Positions 35,080 to 47,030 of a stretch of DNA of 64,000 nt are shown here, piece after piece. The notes under the pieces were generated by a model that was not told the DNA's origin, did no database searches, and was given only the letters and a program-made list of their open reading frames with translations. The position numbers and the translations under genes are program-made. The stretch's first letter is position 1. Each line of letters opens with the position of its first letter. The DNA is from Notamacropus eugenii (Eukaryota; Chordata; Mammalia; Diprotodontia; Macropodidae), in NCBI RefSeq assembly GCF_028372415.1, contig NC_092876.1, forward strand, positions 64,818,885 to 64,882,884. The letters are read 5' to 3'.

Positions 35080-37885
35080 CTGGGGGGTGGAGCCAAGATG
35101 GCAGAGTAGAAAGATGCACCATCTCTAGCTCTCTCCCCATAGCCTGTAAAACACTTGTAAAAAGTGACCCTAAACAAATTCTAGAGCAGCAGAAGTCACA
35201 AAACGACAGAGTGAAAGAGATTTCCAGCCCATGACAGCCTGGAAGGCCAACAGGAAAGGTCTATCACACTAGGCTTGGAGCACAGTACACCCCTCTGAGC
35301 ACACCCCAACCTTGTCTGCGAGGCTCGGCAGGGACAGGATTGGAGCAGTCCTCAGGGGACAGAATCCCAGGCAGCAGCTGTGATTCCCAGATTACTCAAC
35401 CCACAAATGCCAAAGGCAACTTCAAAGGTCAGTGAGAAAGTGCTTTTACCTAAGTGAGAAGGGAATGCTTTCTGACCCCAGCAGCCCCAGAGTTGCTGCA
35501 GCACAGTGTCCATTTTAGGAGCCCTCAGCCTAAATACCCTAGGGGAATCAAGCAACTGATCTGGATCTCAGCCCTGAGTGATGTCCTGGGGTGAGAAGGA
35601 GCACTGGTGTAGTGGAGCTGGTGGAGGTGGTTGTGGAGAGGGAATTCTACTTGCAGATCCAGGGCAGAAAAGCTTTGGTAGCTCTCAGGCCAGAGTGCAG
35701 GCCAGGAGAGGAATAAACTCCTCTCACTTGATTGTGTCACCTTGGAGGAGCTGAGAACTTACAGGTCCCCAGAGTATACCCTCCATCTGACAAAAGACTC
35801 AAAAGTCAAGTAACAGGCTGTGAAAATGCCTAAAAAAGGGAAAGAAATAAAACTATAGGAGGTTACTTCCTTGGTGAACAGATATTTTCTTCCATCCTTT
35901 CAGATGAGGAAGAACAATGCATACCAACAGAGGAAGACATAAAAATCAAGGCTTCTGCATCCAAAACCTCCAGAATAAATATGCAATGGTCTCAAAACAT
36001 GGAAGAGCTCAAAAAGGATTTTGAAAAAGAAGTAAGAGAGGTGGAGGAAAAATTGGGAAGAAAAATGAGAGTGATGCAAGAAAATCAGCAGCTTGCTAAA
36101 AGAGACCCAAAAAAATGATGAAGAAAATAACACCTTTAAAAATAGACTAATCCAATTGGCAAAAGAGGTCCAAAAAGTCAATGAGGAGAAGAATGCTTTA
36201 AAAAAGCAGAATTACTAAATGGAACATGAGGTTCAAAAGCTCACCGAAGAAAATAGTTCTTTAAAAATTAGAATGGAGCAGATGGAAGCTAATTACATTA
36301 TGAGAAACCAAGAAATTACAAAACAAAACCAAAAGAATGAAAAAAATTGAAGACAATGTGAAATATCTCATTGGAAAAATAACTGACCTGGAAAATAGAT
36401 CCAGGAGAGACAACTTAAAAATTATGAGACTACTGACTGAAAGCCATGATCAAAAAATGAGTCTAGACATCATCTTTTATGAAATTATCAAGGAAAACTT
36501 TCCTAAGACTCTAGTACCAGAAGGTAAAATAAATATTGAAAAAATCCATCGATCACCTCCTGAAAGCGATCCAAAAAGAAAAACTCCTAGCCAAATTCCA
36601 GAGTTCCCAGGTTAAGGAGAAAATATTGCAAGCAACCACAAAGAAACAATTCGAGTATTGTGGGAATACAATCAGGATAACACAAGATCTAGGAGCTTCT
36701 ACATTAAGGGATTGAAGGGCTTGGAATATGATACTTCAGAAGTCAAAGGAACTAGGATTAAAACCAAGAATCACCTACCCAGTAAAACTGAATATAATAC
36801 TTCAGGGGCAAAAATGGTCATTGAATGAAACAGAGGACTTTCAAGTATTCTTGATGAAAAGACCAGAGCTGAATAGAAAATTTGACTTTCAAACAGAAGA
36901 ATCAAGAGATACCAAGGTAAACAGAAAAGAGAAATCATAAGGGACTTACTAAAGTTGAACTGTTTACATTCCTACATGGACAGACAGTATGTGTAACTCT
37001 TGAGACTTTTCTCAGTATTTGGGTAGTTGGAAGGAATGTGTACATATAGACAGAGGGCACAGGGTGAGTTGAATAGGAAGAGATGATATCTAAAAAAATA
37101 AAATTAAGGGGTGAGAGAGGAATATATTGGGAGGAGAAAGGGAGAAGTGGAATGGGGCAAATTATCTTTCATAAAAGAGACAAGAAAAAGCTTTTTCAAT
37201 GGAGGGGGAAAGAGGGGAGGTTAGAGAGAGAAAGTGGAGCTTACTCTTATCACAGTTGGCTCAAGCAGAGAATAACATGCACACTCAATTTGGTATGAAT
37301 ATCTATCTTACACTACAGGAAAGTAGGGGAGAAGGGGAGAAGTGGGGTGTGGGGGATGATAGAAGGGAAGGTAAATGGGAGGAGGGAGTAATTAGAAGTA
37401 AGCACTTTTGGGGAGGGTCAAGGTCAAAAGAGAGAATAGAATAAATGCAGGCAGGATAGGATGGAGGGAAATACAGTTAGTCTACCACAACATGACTATT
37501 TTGAAAGTCTTTTGCATAACTACACATGTATAGCCTATATTGAATGGCTTACCTTCTCAGTGGGGATGGGTGGGGAGGGAAGAAAGGGGAGAAGTTGTAA
37601 CTCAAAGTTTTAGGAACAAATGTTGAAAATTGTTTTTGCATGCAACTGAGAAATAAGAAGTACAAGTAATGGGGTATAGAAATCTATCTTGCCCTACAAG
37701 AAAAGAGAGAAGATGGGGAGATAAAGGAAGGGAGGAGTGTGATAGAAGGGAGGGCAGATTCGAGGAAGAGGTAATCAGAATGCACAGTGTCTTGGGGTGG
37801 GGGAGGGGACAGATGGAGAGAAAATTTGGAACTCAAAATCTTGTAGAAATGAATGTTGAAAACTAAAAATGAAAGAAAGAAAGAA
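35080..37885 (+). mobile_element. HAL1-type (half-L1) retrotransposon, near full length, ORF1 broken
   Basis: The 5' end has the L1 start signature GGAGCCAAGATGGC at 35090-35103. ORF1 remnants run about 35900-36940: a lysine/glutamate-rich coiled coil, then ENRSRRDNLKIMRLL and LVPEGKINIEKIHRSP, which match the L1 ORF1 RNA-binding region. The frame is interrupted by stops and frameshifts (for example after 36114, 36216 and 36615). A long purine-rich 3' UTR follows with no ORF2, ending in an A-rich GAAAGAAAGAAAG tail. It cannot mobilise itself as it stands. Confidence 0.75.
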
Positions 37886-37904
37886 ATGGAAAAAAAGAGA
37901 AACA

Positions 37905-38100
37905 AAGAAGTGGGAGATCTATGGATGTGGAACATTGCGCACAATGTCTGCCATAGCAGATACATTTGTCAGTTTTACTGAACTACTTTTTCCCTTTCCT
38001 TTTTATTTTTATAAAGGGTGGCTCTCTGTGTGGGGAAACAGAAATAACTAAGCAATTCAGGTGATGCCAAAATATATCAATTAAAATATTTAAAGATGGA
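37905..38100 (+). mobile_element. Marsupial L1 3' end, right part
   Basis: GATGTGGAACATTGCGCACA, CTTTTTCCCTTTCCTTTTTA and TTTTATAAAGGGTGGCTCTC continue the element broken at 35079. Confidence 0.65.
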
Positions 38101-38640
38101 AAAATGCTTGAATTGAATTGATCTTACTGCCTCTTTTAAAAGTCTAGTAACTCTGGGGAAAAGGAAATAAAGTTGTTTGACAGGACTTGCTCTTAAAAAA
38201 GCCCTGCTGAGTCTGAATGATGGCTGCTTCCTTTTCTGATGTTCACTGCCCATCCCTTTGTTCTAGAATTTTGCCAGGAATTGCATAATAACATCATAGA
38301 ATTTGGGAGCAGGAATGTATCTCAGAGCTATTTAGTCCTTATCACCTTCAAGCTCTCTGGACTCTCAAGTTTGTAGACTTCTATTTTCTTCTCTCGACAA
38401 CATTTATTAGTAAGTCAACAAGCATTAATGAAGTGCCTACTATATGCCAGGCACTGGGCTACACATTTGCTTTCCTCTGATACTGTAACACCTCTCCCCT
38501 TCCCTTTGCTCTTTCAAGAATTGCTGAGAGTGGGTTGAGTAATCACACTGGCCAACTTTCCCAGTATGTTAGGAAAAAGTCTTTCTAAGTCTAATGATCT
38601 GAACTCATCAATGGCATCTAGGTTCTCTATTACTGTTTCC
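38101..38640. other. STPG1 intron, L2-like and unassigned
   Basis: An L2-type word series (GTCAACAAGCATTAATGAAG, CCAGGCACTGGGCTACA) lies at 38410-38465. The rest is unrecognised. Confidence 0.45.
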
Positions 38641-38644
38641 CTAC

Positions 38645-38910
38645 TTAACAAGGGCAGTGAAGTGGCAAAGTGGATAGAGTGCTGGGCCTGGAGTCAGGAA
38701 GACCCATCTCTCTGAATTCAAATCTGACTCCAAACTCTTACCAGCTGTGTAACCCTGGACAAGTCACTTAACTCTGTTTACCTCAGTTTCCTCATCTGTA
38801 AAAATGAGCAGGAGAAGGAAATAGCAAACCACTACAGTATCTCTGCCAAGAAAACCCTAAATGAGGCAAGAAGGGCTGGACACAACTGAAAAATGACTGA
38901 ACAACATTTA
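38645..38910 (+). mobile_element. Marsupial tRNA-derived SINE with RTE-like tail, full length
   Basis: Head CAGTGAAGTGGCAAAGTGGA, box-B-like GAATTCAAATCTGA, core AACCCTGGACAAGTCACTTA, and tail AAGAAAACCCTAAATGAGGC ending in ACTGAACAACA. Confidence 0.9.
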
Positions 38911-39600
38911 TCACATATATTAACTCTCCATAAGTTATTGTGTTCTATCATTTCCAATCCAACCTCATTTGCTTTGGCAGAAAAACCAAAAACATAATGG
39001 AAGTGAGCAGCTCTGTTGGTCATCTCCCATATACCCCAACTAGGGCAAACTTCAGGCTCAAGAAGATTATTCTGAGTAAGCTGAATGTAGTCAAGATTCA
39101 TACTTTTAGCTACAATGTCCTCCTCCTCGTCTACAATGTATATGGAAATGGTCATTTTTTAAAATATTTATTAAGGTTGGAATACTTTTTTAAGGAAGGT
39201 TATTGTGTAGGTTGTTTGAGAGACAAAATTGGAGAGGGGAAACAAGGGATGAGAAGATTAGTTAAGAAGTTGTTATATGAAGAAAGGTATGTATGGAGGA
39301 GGGATGGTGATGGTGGAAGTGGAGAGGAAGGGAAAGAGATGAAAACCATTGTGGAAATAGACCTGATGAGATCTGGCAACTGATTGTACGTGAGGGCAAA
39401 TGAGAGGGAATGGTTAGGGGAATCTCTGACGCTTCTAGCCAGTGGCTGTATACAGTAAGCAAACACCAGTAACAGTAGCATCAATAGTAGTCCAATGTTT
39501 GCTGGACTGAATATGTTCAGTGAAACTGATGAGGTCTTCTCTACCTAGGAGCTGGGCATTAATAGGAAGGTCAAGGAAGGTCATGGTGTGGAATCACCAG
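38911..39600. other. STPG1 intron, origin not recognised
   Basis: AT-rich, with open frames on both strands that share no known family. No splice-site support for an exon. Confidence 0.35.
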
Positions 39601-39604
39601 ATCT

Positions 39605-40110
39605 CTCACCTCAAGGGAGTGAGTTTTTTTTTTAACACGTAGGTGCCATCATTATCAATGGCTCCCCTCTGTCCTGGAGTCTGAGGCCCTCAACAACCTG
39701 CCTCTAAGCTCCCTCCCTCTTTTGCAGAGGTGGAGGATTATGGATGTCCAACACCGCATATATTGTCAGACTCAGTTGATGTCTCAGTTAGTTTTGCTAA
39801 ACTTTTTGTCTCTTTTTTATTCCTTATAACAAGAGGCAGGGGCTGGAAAGGAATATATTAAAAAATGAGGCCAAATCACCCCATTCGTTGGCAGAAGTGG
39901 GAGTTCCTCAAGACCCCAAATGAATATATTTTCATATATTTTTGATGTATTGATGAATTACTATGACTTTTTCCTCTCTTATGTTTTCCTTAAAATACTA
40001 TTTGTTATATGAGATGGTTCTCTGTAAAGGAGAAAAGGAAGGATACTAGGGAAAATGAGGAGATGCATAAAAAGCAAAAACAAAAACTTATTTTAAAAAA
40101 TTACAATAAT
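39605..40110 (+). mobile_element. Marsupial L1 3' end, second copy
   Basis: TTTTGCAGAGGTGGAGGATT, ATATTGTCAGACTCAGTTGA and TTTGCTAAACTTTTTGTCTC, then an A-rich tail. Confidence 0.65.
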
Positions 40111-40149
40111 ATAAAAACAAAAGATTATCAATAACAATTTAAAATAAAA

Positions 40150-40425
40150 AAACAAACAAACCCTGGACTCCAACTTGCCTTCCCAGGTTTATCTAAGACT
40201 TCTCTAAATTCAGCCAATTTAGATTATTCACTGCCCTCATCCCATTTCATCCTGCCCTCTCTCATCTCTGTTCACACTCTCCCTCAGCCTTAGCCTAGGT
40301 TACCCACCACAATCTCCACCTCTTATAGGATTCCTGCTTTCCCTTCAAGACCCAACTGAGATAATTCCCTTTCCAACATACTCAGCAAGATACTGTACAG
40401 CCTTAGCTTGAAATCCTCCAGTCAG
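40150..40425 (+). mobile_element. L2 LINE fragment
   Basis: CCCTGGACTCCAACTTGCCT, GCCAATTTAGATTATTCACT and TTCAAGACCCAACTGAG. Confidence 0.6.
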
Positions 40426-40429
40426 GGGG

Positions 40430-40800
40430 AACCATGACATCCCCAAGCCATCCACTGCCTTTCAGGACAATTCAATTCTTAGGAAGCTTTTCCTTCCATC
40501 AGTAACTTCTACCCACTGTGGTTTCTGGATCTTCTTGCACAGAGCAGGCCGAACAAGCTGAATCTTTCCTGCATATGACAGTCTTTCAACTACTTGAGGG
40601 CAAATATAGTGTGCCATTTAAGTCTTCCCTTCTCCAAGCTAAACGCTCCCATGCTCTTTAAACTGAAGGCCCTTCCCCAGACTATTAATGTCATTTCTAA
40701 ACTGTTGTGTCTAGGACTGAGCACAGTGGTCCTGATGCTGTATGATTAGGGCAAAGGACGAGAGGACCAAGGCCTCCCTAGATGGCATTGGCTTTCTTGA
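40430..40800 (-). mobile_element. L3/CR1 LINE fragment
   Basis: GAAGCTTTTCCTTCCATCAG, TTCAACTACTTGAGGGCAAA and CCAAGCTAAACGCTCCCATG; reverse orientation. Confidence 0.75.
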
Positions 40801-41159
40801 CTGGCCCATGATATCAGGCTTCAATGAGCTGAAATGAATGGGTGAGACAACTCAGACTCCCTCCCACTGTACTGCAGCCCCTGTCATCATCACTGAGCTC
40901 CTAGACCTAGACCTGGCCCGCAGCTGGCAAAGGAGGCAAGAAGCTACCCAAAGAGCAGTCTTCGCTTATTGGGAAAGGGGGAGACCTTCTTGAGGCTCCT
41001 CTGAGAGGCTGACTTTGCACCAAGTCCAATCAACGACAGTAGAGCCCAGGCAGGGGATTTGAGTTCAAATCCTGGCTCCATCTGAATGACCTTAGCCTCC
41101 ACATACACACTAGCAATGCAGCCTTTCATGCCTAATTTACTCTAATTCACTAAATCCCT

Positions 41160-41392
41160 TATGGGCAGCTAAGTGGAGCAGTGGCCTGGAGTCGGTTAGA
41201 CTTGAGTTCAAATCCAGCCTCAGACACCTACTAGCTGTGTATAACCCTAGGCAAGTCACTTAACCCTGTTTGCCTCAGTTTCCTTATCTGTAAAATGAGC
41301 TGGAGAAAGAAATGGCAATCCACTCCAGTACCTTTGCAAAGAAAAGTCTGAAAGAGTCAGACGCAACTGAAAAATGACTGAACAAGAACAGC
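41160..41392 (+). mobile_element. Marsupial tRNA-derived SINE with RTE-like tail
   Basis: Head GGGCAGCTAAGTGGAGCAGT, GAGTTCAAATCCAGCCTCAG, core CTAGGCAAGTCACTTAACCC, and tail GAGTCAGACGCAACTGAAAA. It sits about 0.6 kb downstream (in transcript sense) of an STPG1 exon. Confidence 0.9.
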
Positions 41393-41975
41393 AGACGTGT
41401 AGGTTGGACTATGGAGGATGGACTACGGATGACCTTGCCAGCTTCTCCATCCCATGGCAGTTGATGGGACATGACCTGGGAGTAGGAGGGGGGAACAGCC
41501 AAGGATACTGCAGACCTTCACAGGCTTTCAAGGCATTCCAGGCAACAAGCAAAGGAGGACAATGAGAGCTGGCAGACATGGCTAGCCTGCCTCCACTTTG
41601 GAGGTTGGCCCCAGCTTCTGTCTTCTTGTCTCCTGCCTGGGACAGCAAAAGTGACCAAGGAAAAGAAAGGAAACAACCTGATCTCCCAGAACAGGAGGTC
41701 CCCATCCGGAGGCTATGGGCTCCCAAGGCATTTGCCTGTGGATTTCAGGAACTCTAAAAGATAACCTTTTATTTTCATCGAAATTCAGCATTGCCTTCAA
41801 TTATTTAAAATCGTTATTCAGAGAAGGGATTCATAGGTGTCTTCAGACAGCCCCCAGATGCCAGGACAAAACAAAGGTTAAGGACTCCTGTGTCAGGAGG
41901 ACACAGCCCCTCCCCGACCCTGACCCAACTGTCCTCACCCACACCTCCTCATTGATGAATAAAACTTCAACTCAC

Positions 41976-42144
41976 GGGGTAATGCTCTTCTTAGGGGTAC
42001 ATTTGATGCGTACATTGGGATCGTAGGAGCCGGGCCCAGGGACAAAAGATGTGATCTTTGTTTCTCGAACAGTTTTGGACTTGAAACCGCACCCAAGAAG
42101 CTTAGGGGCCTCCTTCACCAGGGTCTCATTAATCTCGTAATGCC
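41976..42144 (-). CDS. STPG1: STPG1 coding exon, PG-rich repeat
   Basis: This reads (G)HYEINETLVKEAPKLLGCG, then FKSKTVRETKITSF, VPGPGSYDPNVRIKCTPKK and SITP. It completes one repeat (SPG-HYE across the splice junction) and contains a full one (PGPGSYD). The acceptor is CCTTCTTAG|GGCAT and the donor is CCCC|gtgagt. It receives one base (G) and passes on two (CC), in agreement with both neighbours. Repeats of about 40-60 residues, each opening with P-G-P-x-x-Y, fit the sperm-tail PG-rich family. Confidence 0.92.
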
Positions 42145-42304
42145 CTAAGAAGGAAGAGGGGCAAGGGAGAATGAGAGAGAAATGAGAAGTGGGTCATGGG
42201 CCTAGGGTATTGTGACTATAATAACCAAAAGGAAATAGCAGGTTGAGCTGACTGATGTTATTAAAAAAAACAACTTGAAAAACAAAAGATGAGAGGGGGG
42301 GCCG

Positions 42305-42410
42305 TGAGAGCACAAAATGTCAGAGTGGGAGGGCCCTTAGAACCCACAGCGTCAGAACTAGGAGGGTCCTTAGAACACCAAATGTCAGAACAGGAAGCAT
42401 CCTAGATCAT
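42305..42410 (-). repeat. 33-bp-period minisatellite, about 3 units
   Basis: CAAAATGTCAGAGTGGGAGG, CACAGCGTCAGAACTAGGAG and CCAAATGTCAGAACAGGAAG; it lies 160 bases upstream (transcript sense) of an STPG1 acceptor. Confidence 0.8.
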
Positions 42411-42439
42411 AGGATCTCAGAGCACTACGGCAGCTTAGG

Positions 42440-42850
42440 TGACTGTCTCCCCCTCCCCATTTCAGAGATGCAGCCCAAGGTCATACAGTAAGGCAGACAG
42501 AACAAAGACTGACCTAGATCTTCTCACTCCTAGCCTGGGTACTCTGCATTACAGTAGGTAATCTCTCACATAATTAGTGAGCAATCCTGTTCTTTCTTAA
42601 GAAACAGAATATAGTAGATTTTGGCATCTCTGTATAAAAGGGAATCCACTGAGGAGGCAGTGGGGGCAGACCAAAGTTTTCCCTGCAATTAAGAGGGAAT
42701 CAGGCTTTGGATCCTGGTTTAGGTACCTAGAGCGACATAACCTTGGATAAGGCCCTCAGTCTCTCCTTTCCTCATCTGTATAATGGGGACAATAATACAG
42801 CCCCAGAGCTGTTGTCAGGAAACATTTTTTACAAACCTTTAAGTGTTTTT
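42440..42850 (+). mobile_element. MIR fragments (one reverse, one forward)
   Basis: Reverse fragment at 42455-42550 (CATTTCAGAGATGCAGCCCA). Forward copy at 42660-42850 (TTTCCTCATCTGTATAATGG, CAAACCTTTAAGTGTTTTTT). Confidence 0.6.
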
Positions 42851-43635
42851 TATTCTTCAACTTTGAGAGGGAAAACTGTGAAACCAAATAGTAGAGTTGT
42901 CTAGGAAGACATTGGGTTTTCACAAAAAACTTTGGGGGGGGATCTTTGTGGGGAGGCAGGAATTCTCCGGGCTGGCAAGCACACCAGAACCTCAGAAGAA
43001 GAAAGTGATTAGTGTTTCCAAATAAAAACCTAGGCAAGTCCCGGCTTACTCAGCTGTTCCCTGTCCCCTACCCCACAACAGGGAAGGCCAATGACCTATA
43101 GCAAAGCCTCAGCTGCTTAGATCACCCAAGCGCAACAGGCTCTTCTGGGAGGACAAGGCCACAGCAGGATGGCCGGCTTCCAATCTCTCCTCCACATCTG
43201 TTGGCCCCACAGGGAACAGAGAGGAAACATCTGTAATTATCCCTTCCAGAGAGCAAGGAAGATGTGCCCGACAGCCCAAGGGCTTCGGGGAGGTTTGCCC
43301 ATGGTGGCTGATTCACTGGCCTTGCGGCCCATCTGGCTGCTCCAAGCTGCTGAGACCAAGACTTAATCCTCGAAGGCCCCGTCTGTGGGCCTCTGGGCCA
43401 AGGTGGCAAGCCTGCCACAGCACTGAAAGTAGAAATTCTTTGTTCCTTTTTGCTCACCAAATTCTCTCTGGCACCGTCTTTCCAGCCCACTTCCTGAACT
43501 TTAAAACACTAATGTGGCAAATATTACTGTTATTATTAGCATCCTTGTCAAACACACTATGAACATCCCGTTCCAACTGAACTTTTCACTCGTCCCCAAA
43601 CCTGTCCCTCCTTCTCCCTGCTGGAGGTATTTGTA
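42851..43635. other. Repeat-poor stretch in the STPG1 intron
   Basis: No interspersed repeat was recognised for about 780 bases. 43130-43500 is GC-richer with open frames on both strands that lack splice sites. Candidate conserved non-coding sequence, untested. Confidence 0.35.
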
Positions 43636-43639
43636 TAAG

Positions 43640-44355
43640 ATCAGAGACCTTGGATGAGAAAAGACTTCAGAGCTCATGTTAGTCCCACCTGGCCCCTCTC
43701 CCCATTACACAGATGAGGACACCAAGGACCAGAAGAGCTCATAATTTGTCCAAGATCACACAGAGAGTAAGGCCTCCATCTGAAAGCAGGAGCCTCTAAC
43801 TAACTCTATAAGGTCCTCTCATCTATGAGCCTGGCACAAAGTAGGCATGCAATAAATGCTTCCTTCCCTCCTTCCGCCTCCTTCCTTCCTCATACCTCGA
43901 TCACTCCTTTGGGACAAATGTTCTATCCTCCTCACTTTCACTTCCTTCCTGATTGAACTCAAGGCCCCTTCCTCCAGGAAGCCTACCTTGATCATCTCTA
44001 GTCACAGTCTAAAGGCATCTCTTCCTCCTTGGTCTGGCTTTCTCCTTTACACTCCTCACATCCTACTTAGTATTATACTTATTTATGTATATGTCCAATA
44101 TTCCCTTGTAGGTTTTAACCTCCTTGAGGACCAGTAGAGGAAGATTTAGAGTCAGAGGACCTGGGTGTGAATCCTGCTTCTGCCACTTACTGCACCTGTG
44201 TGGCCTTGGATAAATCACTTTATCTTCCTGAGCCTCAGTTACTATATCTGTAAAATAAGAAGGCTAGAACAGAGATCTCTGGAGTTCTTCCTAAGCCCTA
44301 CTTCTAAGCCCGTCCACTCCTTTAAATTCTAAATCTGTCAGTGTGATATTTTTTC
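43640..44355 (+). mobile_element. Reverse MIR, L2 3' end and MIR in succession
   Basis: Reverse MIR about 43640-43790 (ATTACACAGATGAGGACACC). L2 pieces at 43820-44140 (CTGGCACAAAGTAGGCATGC, CCTCCAGGAAGCCTACCTTG). MIR at about 44145-44350 (CTGAGCCTCAGTTACTATAT). Confidence 0.7.
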
Positions 44356-44790
44356 TTCCAGTTCTGCATCCTTACTGCCATGTACACAGTAGGTGCTTAA
44401 TAATTGTTTAGAGAAGTGAATCTAATGGAATTCTTTTCTCAAAACAAAGGAGGCTCTGTTTGGCTACAAGGTTGGCAGGAATCAGCAGGGTGCTAACTTC
44501 TTTCTTTGCCCAAAAAGATTGGGTGGGTCTTTCCAACTTTATCCCGTTATTTGTTAAGATCGGACATCCTCCAAAATTCTATCGGTGGCCAAGAAAAATC
44601 CTATCACCCAAAAGATACTCCTTCTGCTCTCCAGGGTAGCTCAGGCATGCTGGGCTGCCAAACCCAGCAGGGACTTGGGGGGCAGGGCAGGAGAGTCGGG
44701 GTGACAGCCTGGCTCTGTCACTCTCTGATGCTGGGCCCCTCCTCCCACCCTCACCACCCTTAACCCCATGTAGTTTCCTTTGCTATGCAG
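44356..44790. other. STPG1 intron, mostly unrecognised
   Basis: A short L2 tail (GTACACAGTAGGTGCTTAAT) lies at 44383; nothing further was recognised. Confidence 0.45.
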
Positions 44791-44794
44791 GGGA

Positions 44795-45310
44795 GATGTG
44801 AAGTCTGAAGACCTGTAATTGAATTCAGGTTCTCCTGTTTACTCCTTGTAGGAACTAGACCTCACTTTCCTCAGCTGTAAAATGGAGAAGCACACCTCTA
44901 AGGTTCCTTCTAACTCTAAATCCACAGTCCTATGAGACCTGTAGCCCTACTTCATAGGTCTGTTGATCAGATAAAGTATGTACCGACAGTGCTTTGTAAT
45001 TATGAAGTCCCACAGATTTCTGAGTGGTTTATTCATCAGGAAATAATGCAATGTCATGGCATGATGTGCTGGCTAGAAGGCTGGCCTCCGAGACAGGAAG
45101 AACTGGATGCAAGCTTTGTCTCCCATACATCCTAGCTCTGTGGCCCCTTTCAGTGTCCCCAGATCCTTCCTAGCTGTGTAGCCCTGGGCAAGTCACTTCC
45201 CCTCTGATGCCTCAGTTTCCTCCTCTGTATGATAACAGTTAATTTTAACATATAAGGTTGTTGTGAGGATCCCACGAGGTAATGTTTGTAAGCACTTGGC
45301 ACATGGCAGG
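44795..45310 (+). mobile_element. Two MIR-type SINEs
   Basis: Cores CACTTTCCTCAGCTGTAAAA (first) and CTCAGTTTCCTCCTCTGTAT (second). The second ends in GTAAGCACTTGGCACATGGC, just before the pyrimidine tract. Confidence 0.8.
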
Positions 45311-45540
45311 CATTAATACATCTTCCTTCCTTCCTTTCCTCCTTCCTTCTTTTCTTCTCTTTCTTCCTCCCTCCCTCTCATCCTTCCTTCCTTCTTCTTT
45401 CCTTTCTTCCCTCTCTGCTTTTTTCCTTTCTCTTTCTTCCTTCCCACTTTCCCTTCCTTCCTCTCGCTCTCCTTCCTTCACTTCTTCCCTCCCTCTTTTC
45501 CCTCCTTCCTTCTTTCTTTCCATCTTTTCTTCCTTCCCAG
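45311..45540 (+). repeat. (CCTT)n-like polypyrimidine tract
   Basis: About 230 bases of almost pure C/T on the + strand. In the STPG1 pre-mRNA it is a purine-rich run. Open frames on both strands here are artefacts of composition. Confidence 0.9.
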
Positions 45541-45739
45541 CTAACTCCCTAAGACCTCAAATTACAATGCAATGGCTGATCAGCATTGGTAGGAGTTTTC
45601 ACACTGAGAGTTCCCCACCTAGACACAAATCACAAGTCCATGCAATAGCAAGAATAAAAATAAGGAAGGATGGGGGCTTTGAAAGTCATATACTCTATAA
45701 TATGTCCTACATTCTGGTTTGAGTTTTCCTGTCGCTTAC

Positions 45740-45860
45740 CTGGTGAAGGTACTAGCCCTTGTCTAGTACCTGGAAACCCCCTTGGGGTTTTGGACAAAAA
45801 CCCAGCCCGAGTAGCAGGAGTACACAAACTGGTCTGTTCCTTGTTGAGAAAAACTGTGGT
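45740..45860 (-). CDS. STPG1: STPG1 coding exon
   Basis: The exon reads TTVFLNKEQTSLCTPATRAG, then FLSKTPRGFPGTRQGLVPSP. The acceptor is CCCCCAACAG|ACCACA and the donor is CCAG|gtaagc. It starts on a codon boundary after ...APNHYN of the previous exon and leaves one base (G). Joined to the next exon it gives PSPG-HYEIN, another PG-repeat start. The 121 bases contain no stop in this frame. The perfect phase match on both sides is strong support for a short exon. Confidence 0.88.
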
Positions 45861-46089
45861 CTGTTGGGGGAGAGGTAGGGGAGGAGGGAACAATCTTAAT
45901 TTGACAAGTATTTACTAAATATCTACTGTGCCCTAGACCCTAAGAGAGACAGACACAAAATAAGACCTGTATCCTACCCTCGGAGGGTTTCCCTTCTCTC
46001 AGGGGAGATGGCATGCACACACATTTCTCTAATACAAAACAGAATTAGGAAAAGGACAGGAAAATATGAACATGAAAATAGGTGGGAAC

Positions 46090-47030
46090 AAGGTCATGCG
46101 CTCATACATTCAGAGCTATAAACAACCTTAGAAATCCAACCCCTCATTTTACAAAGGTAAACTAAGTTCCCGGAGGATCACAGATTTAATTAGAGCTGAA
46201 AGAGACCTTGGAGACCATCTAGTCCAACACTTTTCTGTCCATTTTACAGATAAGTAAAATGAGGGGAGGCTGGGAGGGGGGGTGGGGTTGAAGTGAGTTG
46301 TCTAAGGTCATACAAGTGATAAGTGTTTGAGCTAGAATTTGAATTCCTGTTTTACAATTCCAAAGTCAGCATTCTCCACTGCATCATGTATAATGAGAGT
46401 TTAGAGGAGGGAATGTTTAATTCTAACTGGGGGATTACCAAGGAAAGTTTCATAGAAGAGACTGAATGGGACCTGGACCTGGTAGAAATCCAACAGGCAG
46501 AGAAGGGGAGAGGGCATTCTAGGAATTGGAAAAAGCATAACAAAGTCATGGAGATGGGAATAGGTACAAAGTATTTGGAAGTCCAATCTGGCTGGAATGT
46601 AGGGTATGTAGTGAAGAGAAATTTGAGCTAAGATGGGAGAAAAAAATTCAAGCCAAGGTGGGAAAAGTTGATTGAGGCTAGGTTTTAGAGGGTCCTGAAT
46701 TCCAGGCAAGGTCTCTCATACTACTAGTCACGGAGATAGGATGGGGAGTCGGGCTCAATGATAACACAGTTAATCAGTTTCATAACTGATGGGTTGACCT
46801 GACCCAAATTGTGACTGATGCAGAAGTATCAACCTGAAGGGAGTGTTGTAATGGAACACTCCAGTGATCTTAGTCCTGGGTGGTTCAGCATGTTTATCAA
46901 TAACTTAGAGAAAGCCATGGATGGTATCTTTATCAACATCCAAAGCCAATTCAAAATTGGAAGTGATAGAAAGCATAGAACACTACAGAATCAGGATCAA
47001 GAAATGTTGGCAAACTAGAATGTTAGTTTT
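46090..47030 (+). mobile_element. Reverse MIR, L2-like repeat and L3 ORF2 remnant
   Basis: Reverse MIR/L3-like sequence at 46090-46380 (CCATTTTACAGATAAGTAAA). An L2-like piece follows at 46390-46720 (GGCATTCTAGGAATTGG). At 46830-46985 a + frame with a SMFINNLEKAMDG-like peptide resembles the reverse-transcriptase region of L3/CR1; it is degenerate. Confidence 0.5.

Larger units (their letters stand above)
23278..41975 (-). other. STPG1: STPG1 large intron (18.7 kb)
   Basis: It lies between the two PG-repeat exons at 41976-42144 and 23087-23277. No further STPG1 exon was found. It holds most of the retrotransposon nests described separately, and one repeat-poor island at 32440-33012. Confidence 0.8.

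Noticed and set aside
36337..36940. Open frames with L1 ORF1-like protein
   Set aside because: These are broken pieces of a HAL1 retrotransposon, not a host gene.
45245..45722. Arg/Glu-rich and Ser/Phe-rich frames on opposite strands
   Set aside because: Translation of a CCTT-type simple repeat. The real STPG1 exon is at 45740-45860.
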